NCBI GenBank assembly: GCA_012800625.1
Contig: JAAZIY010000075.1
Coordinates: 1 to 9,685 of the forward strand
DNA length: 9,685 nucleotides
Direction of reading: 5' to 3'
From: Lentisphaerota bacterium
Lineage (GTDB): Bacteria > Verrucomicrobiota > Lentisphaeria > Oligosphaerales > Oligosphaeraceae
Under the pieces are notes generated by a model. That model was not told where the DNA came from, made no database searches, and was given only the letters and a program-made list of their open reading frames with translations. This document shows, piece after piece, positions 5,852 to 9,685 of the stretch (the first letter of the stretch is position 1; every line of letters begins with the position of its first letter). Both the position numbers and the translations under genes were made by a program.

Positions 5852-8392
5852 TTAGCGCCATTCATGTTTGGGGTATCTTTTTGCCAATGCTGAGCGCAGG
5901 CCGGGGTAGTGTACTTGCCAGAAGCGCGGCAAGTCGGCGGTGATCTGCACGGTGCGCATATTCGGCGCCAGGATATCGAGCAGCACCGGGATGCGCCCGC
6001 CGGCGACGCAGGCCTGCTCTTTGAAGTCAAACAGCTCTTGGATGCGGGCTTTGCCGCGGGGCTGCTGTCCGGGCACATAGTCGATTTTCAATCGTTTGCC
6101 GTGGGGCAGGGGCAGGAAAGCGGGAGCCATATTTTCGACGAAGCGTCTTTGCTGCTCGCTCATGATGGCTTGCACGTAAGGCAGGCAGTCTTTGCCGCGC
6201 ACTGCCTTATAGCTGTATTCGCCCTGGCAGAGTGCCAGGCGGGCCTGGCGCAGGTCTTCCTCGTTATACTCGGGCAATTTTTGTTCAGGGAAGTGTTCGC
6301 TCAGCCAGCGCACCCGGGACAGCCAATTTTCCACTTTTTGGTCCCAGCCTTCGAGATGCATATTATTGCTTTCAAGCTGGGCGGCCAGCATGGCGGCGGC
6401 TTTTTCCGGGTCGGCGTCATTTCGCAGGCTTTCTTCCAGGCTCAGTCCCAGGCAGGTCAGGCTGCGTCTGCGCAGCACCTGTTGCTTGGTCTTGTCCCAG
6501 AGCAGCTCGTCAAGCTCCTCGAATTGTTCCGGGAACAATTCCCAGAGCCATTCTTCCTTGATGCCGCTAGCCATTGAGAGTTCCAGCTTGACTGCTTGTC
6601 TGCCGCTGCCGGGCACTTCGCGCAGTTCTCCGGCCAGCAGCAGCGCCTCGTTTCTCACCAGGCTGGTGCGGGTCAGCTCGGCCCGCTGCCTTGCGGCCAT
6701 CTCGCAGAGCAGGCTGCCGGAGTCCAGTCTTCTGGCGATGCGGTCGGGAAATACTTGCAGCAGCAGCTTCAGGAAGCTGGCGTCGGACTCTTGCGCGGGT
6801 GCCTGCCGCTTAGTTTTTAGCATGGCGAGATAATGCTGGGCGGCGCGGCAAATCTCTCTGGCAGCAGCGGCATGAATACCCAGGCTGCGGCAGAAAGTTT
6901 CGTCGAAGCCCTTTTGCTGGGCTTGCTGCAACAACTCGAAAGCGGCCAAAAAGTCGGACTGCGGCAGCTCGCCGCCCTGTTCTTTGAACTGCTGGCGCAG
7001 GTTTCTGCTGGTGGCGCGGTCGCTGCTGCCCTTGCTGATGAGCGGTCTTTCCGAGAGCAGGGCGGCGGCGTAGGCAGCCTGTCTGACACAGCCGCGCTCC
7101 TGTCCGTAGTGCAGCAGCAATGCCAGACGCGGATGCAGCGGATAATGCTGCAGCTTCTCGCCCAGCGCGCTGAGGCCGCCGTGGTTTTTTCTGAGCAGGC
7201 CGAGCTGTTCGAGGAGTTTTAGCGAGGCCTCCAGGTTGTTGGCAGGCGGGGTTTCGTACCAGGGGAACTGTCCGGGGTCTGGGAAGCCGAAGGCGCTGAC
7301 CGCCAGCAGCGCTTCAGCCAGGTCGGCTCTTTGTATTTCCGGTATGCTTTTGGCGGCTTTGGCGCTTTGCTGCTGCTCGCTCCAGAGCCGGCAGCAGCTG
7401 CCCTCAGCCTCCCTGCCGGCCCGCCCGGCTCTTTGCTCGGCGGAGTCCCTGGCGATGGGCAGGGTTTCCAGGCTGCTGACTTGGCGCGCGGCGTCAAAAC
7501 GGCTGCTGCGCGCCAGACCGCTGTCGATGACATGGCGCACTCCAGGTATGGTGAGCGAGGTTTCGGCAATATTGGTGGCGACGATGACTTTTCGAATGTC
7601 GGAGCTTTGCATGACTTGCTGCTGCGCGGCTGGCGAGAGTCCGCCGTAGAGGGGGAGTATGTGCAGGCGTTCGGGCAGCTTTTGCCTTTGCAAACTGCGG
7701 CAGCACTGCATGATTTCGGCTCTTCCCGGCATGAATACGAGGATGTCGCCGGCGACGTTTGCATGCAGGAGTTCGGCGACCGCGGCATTGACGCTCTGAT
7801 ATAATTTATCGCTGGGACTGCGCCTGTAGCTGATGTTTACTGGATACTGGCGCCCTGAGGCATGCAGATGCGGGCAGCCCTCAAGGTACTCTTGCAGGGC
7901 GGCGGTCTCCATGCTGGCCGACATGACCAGGAGGCGCAGGTCAGCACGCAGGTACTGCTGGCTAAAGCGGGACATGGCCAGCCCCAGGTCCACTTGCAGG
8001 CTGCGTTCGTGGAACTCGTCAAAGACTATGGCGGCGATCTGCGGCAGTGCGGGGGCATTCAATAGCATGCGCGTCAGGATGCCTTCGGTGATGAAAAGGA
8101 TGCGGGTCTGTGCACTTAAGGCTCTTTCGTAACGGGTCTGGAAGCCTACTGTGTTTCCCAGACTCTCGCCCAGCTCCCAGGCGACTCGCTCGGCCAGCAT
8201 GCGTGCGGCCAGGCGACGGGGCTGCAATACTAGGATGCGCTGGTTTTCCGGTATGAGGGCTAACAGCCACTTGGGGACCTGGGTGGACTTGCCCGAGCCG
8301 GTGGGAGCTGTGATAAGCAAGGTGGAACCGGTATGCAAATAATGACGAAAATCGGCGGCTACCTCGTAGATGGGAAGCTGGTGAAAAGACAT
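5852..8392 (-). CDS. hrpB: ATP-dependent RNA helicase HrpB (DEAH-box, superfamily 2)
   Basis: 846 aa from the chosen ATG; E. coli HrpB is slightly over 800 aa. Helicase motifs appear in order: Walker A APTGSGKST (29-37), PRRLAA (motif Ia, about 58-63), DEFHERS (125-131; DEFH is the HrpB form of the DEAH box), SAS (158-160, motif III), ATNIAETSLTIPGV (272-285, motif V) and QRAGRAGR (320-327, motif VI). The HrpB-type C-terminal region is complete: LPLPHGKRLKIDY, RIQELFDFKEQ, QITADLPRFW and the terminal YPKHEWR. A 15-codon extension to GTG at 8437 exists, but it reads through a short repeat array (8422-8452), while MSFHQLPIYEV matches normal HrpB N-termini, so ATG at 8390-8392 is preferred. It is divergent from waaA. 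The biological role of HrpB is poorly defined: an RNA helicase, generally dispensable, with mRNA processing proposed in some bacteria. Family identity is very secure. Confidence 0.96.
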   Translation of the reverse strand: MSFHQLPIYEVAADFRHYLHTGSTLLITAPTGSGKSTQVPKWLLALIPENQRILVLQPRRLAARMLAERVAWELGESLGNTVGFQTRYERALSAQTRILFITEGILTRMLLNAPALPQIAAIVFDEFHERSLQVDLGLAMSRFSQQYLRADLRLLVMSASMETAALQEYLEGCPHLHASGRQYPVNISYRRSPSDKLYQSVNAAVAELLHANVAGDILVFMPGRAEIMQCCRSLQRQKLPERLHILPLYGGLSPAAQQQVMQSSDIRKVIVATNIAETSLTIPGVRHVIDSGLARSSRFDAARQVSSLETLPIARDSAEQRAGRAGREAEGSCCRLWSEQQQSAKAAKSIPEIQRADLAEALLAVSAFGFPDPGQFPWYETPPANNLEASLKLLEQLGLLRKNHGGLSALGEKLQHYPLHPRLALLLHYGQERGCVRQAAYAAALLSERPLISKGSSDRATSRNLRQQFKEQGGELPQSDFLAAFELLQQAQQKGFDETFCRSLGIHAAAAREICRAAQHYLAMLKTKRQAPAQESDASFLKLLLQVFPDRIARRLDSGSLLCEMAARQRAELTRTSLVRNEALLLAGELREVPGSGRQAVKLELSMASGIKEEWLWELFPEQFEELDELLWDKTKQQVLRRRSLTCLGLSLEESLRNDADPEKAAAMLAAQLESNNMHLEGWDQKVENWLSRVRWLSEHFPEQKLPEYNEEDLRQARLALCQGEYSYKAVRGKDCLPYVQAIMSEQQRRFVENMAPAFLPLPHGKRLKIDYVPGQQPRGKARIQELFDFKEQACVAGGRIPVLLDILAPNMRTVQITADLPRFWQVHYPGLRSALAKRYPKHEWR

Positions 8393-8589
8393 GGTTTTTG
8401 TTATATGATGAGCTGGGGATGGGACACGAAAGAGCACGAAGACACACGAAGAGCCTAGTTTTGCTATTTAGCATATATGCTTTTCTGCTTGCTGTCAACC
8501 CGGGGCTTGTAAAATCAAGAGCGCAAATTATGTTTTCTACTGAACCGGAATTTTTTTGCAGCATTTATCTAGCGGACTGATTTGCGCCG
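8393..8589. other. Divergent hrpB/waaA intergenic region
   Basis: 197 bp that should contain the promoters of both divergent genes. It holds a short period-10 array (8422-8452) near the hrpB start and AT-rich DNA toward waaA. A weak plus-strand pair, TTGCTG (8489-8494) and TAAAAT (8510-8515), has a short 15-bp spacer and is only suggestive. An open frame at 8398-8580 overlaps the repeat and looks spurious. Confidence 0.5.
8422..8452 (+). repeat. Short 10-bp-period array (CACGAA type)
   Basis: Three CACGAA cores occur at 10-bp spacing (8425-8430, 8435-8440, 8445-8450). The array overlaps the GTG-initiated extension of hrpB, which is why that extension is judged non-coding. Same family and orientation as 1-18. 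Confidence 0.8.
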
Positions 8590-9685
8590 ATGTTTTTTCT
8601 TTATAACTTACTATTTCCTCTGCTTTTTTTGTTCTATCTGCCCTTTTATCTGCTGCATATCTTTCGTCGCGGCGGTCTTTCCCGTGAGTATTGGGAGCGA
8701 TTTGGCATTTTCGGGTCTGCGAAGAAGGCCCGTCTGCGGCAGTTAGGCTCAGTGGTCTGGATACATGCGGTGAGTGTAGGCGAGACGGTGGCTGCGATCA
8801 GCTTTGTGCGCGCCTGGCAGGAGCGCCATCCTGACGACGACATTGTTTTTTCCTGCGGCACCAGCACCGCCTTTGCCACCGCCAAGGCCAGGATGCCTGC
8901 TAGTGTCACTAGAGTCTACTGCCCTTTTGACTTTTATTTTCCGGTGCGCCGTGCCCTAAACCTGATACGCCCGCGCCTGCTGCTGATTTTCGAGGTCGAG
9001 GTCTGGCCCAATCTTATCTTGCAGGCGAAAAAACGCGGCGCTAAAATCGCGTTGATCAACGGGCGCATGTCCGACCGCTCCAGTCAAGGATATGCACGCT
9101 GGAAAAGGATTTTTCGTCCCTTGTTTAACAGCTTTGACTGTCTTTGCCTGCAAAGCGCCGCGGACCTGGAGCGCGTAGCCAGGATACTAGGCGAGGACCC
9201 GCGCCTGCAAGTCTGCGGCAGCATGAAGTTTGACCAGGTGCCGGACTGCGACAGCAGCGACCAGGCAGAGCTGCTGCAGAATTTTTTCGGCCCGCCGCCG
9301 CGCCTGGTTTTTACGGCGGGCAGTACGCATGCCGGCGAGGAAGAACTGGTCTGCCAGGCTTTCAAAGTGCTGCAAAAGGAGTTTGCCGGCCTAAAGCTGA
9401 TATTGGTGCCGCGGCATCATGAGCGCGCCGCCGCAGTGGCAGGCCTGCTGGATGAGATGCAGCTGAAATATAGGCTGCTGCGGGACCGGCAGCCCGAAAA
9501 TGAAAAGCAGGCCGCAGTGGATGTGCTGCTGGTCAATTGCACCGGGGAGCTGATGAATTTCTACGCCGTCTCCGACCTGGCATACGTGGGCAAAAGCCTG
9601 GGAGGACAAAGCGGCGGCCATAATATCATCGAACCGGCCATCTTCGGCCTGGCAGTGATGCATGGCAGCCAAATGCAAAACTTCA
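8590..9685 (+). CDS. waaA: 3-deoxy-D-manno-octulosonic acid (Kdo) transferase, 3' end beyond window
   Basis: Partial: 365 codons from ATG 8590 remain open to the window edge (E. coli WaaA is 425 aa). WaaA (KdtA) transfers Kdo from CMP-Kdo to lipid IVA at the cytoplasmic face of the inner membrane, the first step of LPS inner-core assembly. The N-terminus carries a hydrophobic membrane-association segment (about residues 1-24, MFFLYNLLFP...). Family landmarks follow: WIHAVSVGE (57-65, ending in the catalytic Glu), FEVEVWPN (134-141), INGRMSDRSSQGYARW (156-171), CGSMKFD (209-215), AGSTHAGEEE (243-252), LVPRHHER (272-279), TGELMNFYAVSDLAYVG (318-334) and GGHNIIEPA (342-350), the last being the nucleotide-sugar-binding region of GT-B Kdo transferases. 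The number of Kdo units added cannot be read from sequence. No Shine-Dalgarno is visible upstream (GCGGACTGATTTGCGCCG). It diverges from hrpB across 197 bp. Confidence 0.95.
   Translation, partial: MFFLYNLLFPLLFLFYLPFYLLHIFRRGGLSREYWERFGIFGSAKKARLRQLGSVVWIHAVSVGETVAAISFVRAWQERHPDDDIVFSCGTSTAFATAKARMPASVTRVYCPFDFYFPVRRALNLIRPRLLLIFEVEVWPNLILQAKKRGAKIALINGRMSDRSSQGYARWKRIFRPLFNSFDCLCLQSAADLERVARILGEDPRLQVCGSMKFDQVPDCDSSDQAELLQNFFGPPPRLVFTAGSTHAGEEELVCQAFKVLQKEFAGLKLILVPRHHERAAAVAGLLDEMQLKYRLLRDRQPENEKQAAVDVLLVNCTGELMNFYAVSDLAYVGKSLGGQSGGHNIIEPAIFGLAVMHGSQMQNF

Noticed and set aside
8398..8580. 60-codon plus-strand open frame upstream of waaA
   Set aside because: It begins in the divergent spacer, includes the CACGAA array, has no ribosome binding site and shows no domain; possible as a leader peptide but unsupported.

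Overview
The window carries four genes of a Gram-negative bacterium: three on the minus strand (a large membrane-anchored coiled-coil protein, glucose-6-phosphate isomerase and the DEAH-box helicase HrpB) and, divergent from hrpB, the first 365 codons of the Kdo transferase gene waaA, which runs off the right edge. WaaA implies a lipid A/Kdo outer membrane. The coiled-coil protein, the lack of recognisable Shine-Dalgarno sequences, and intergenic DNA full of short-period repeats and hairpins suggest a member of the PVC group (Lentisphaerota/Verrucomicrobiota-like) or a similarly built lineage. That placement is an inference from style, not a database result.

Layout: 1-33 is the edge of a repeat-bearing spacer. 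34-3141 (-) encodes the 1035-aa DUF4175-like protein. 3142-3549 is a 408-bp spacer with two opposed 10-bp-period arrays and a perfect 15-bp hairpin. 3550-5172 (-) is pgi. 5173-5851 is a 679-bp spacer holding a hairpin-dense 444-bp element (5353-5796) bounded by 14-bp inverted repeats and flanked by 27-bp imperfect direct repeats. 5852-8392 (-) is hrpB. 8393-8589 is the divergent spacer with another short array. 8590 onward (+) is waaA.

The genes do not form an obvious pathway or operon. Each is separated from the next by a long repeat-bearing gap, so they are probably transcribed largely independently. The genes are conventional. The unusual content is intergenic: one degenerate 10-bp repeat family (core CACNAAG) occurs in every gap, several copies next to a TTTTTGGAC motif, together with large palindromes. 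I found no tRNA, rRNA, CRISPR array, transposase or defence system, and no convincing evidence of a new multi-gene system.
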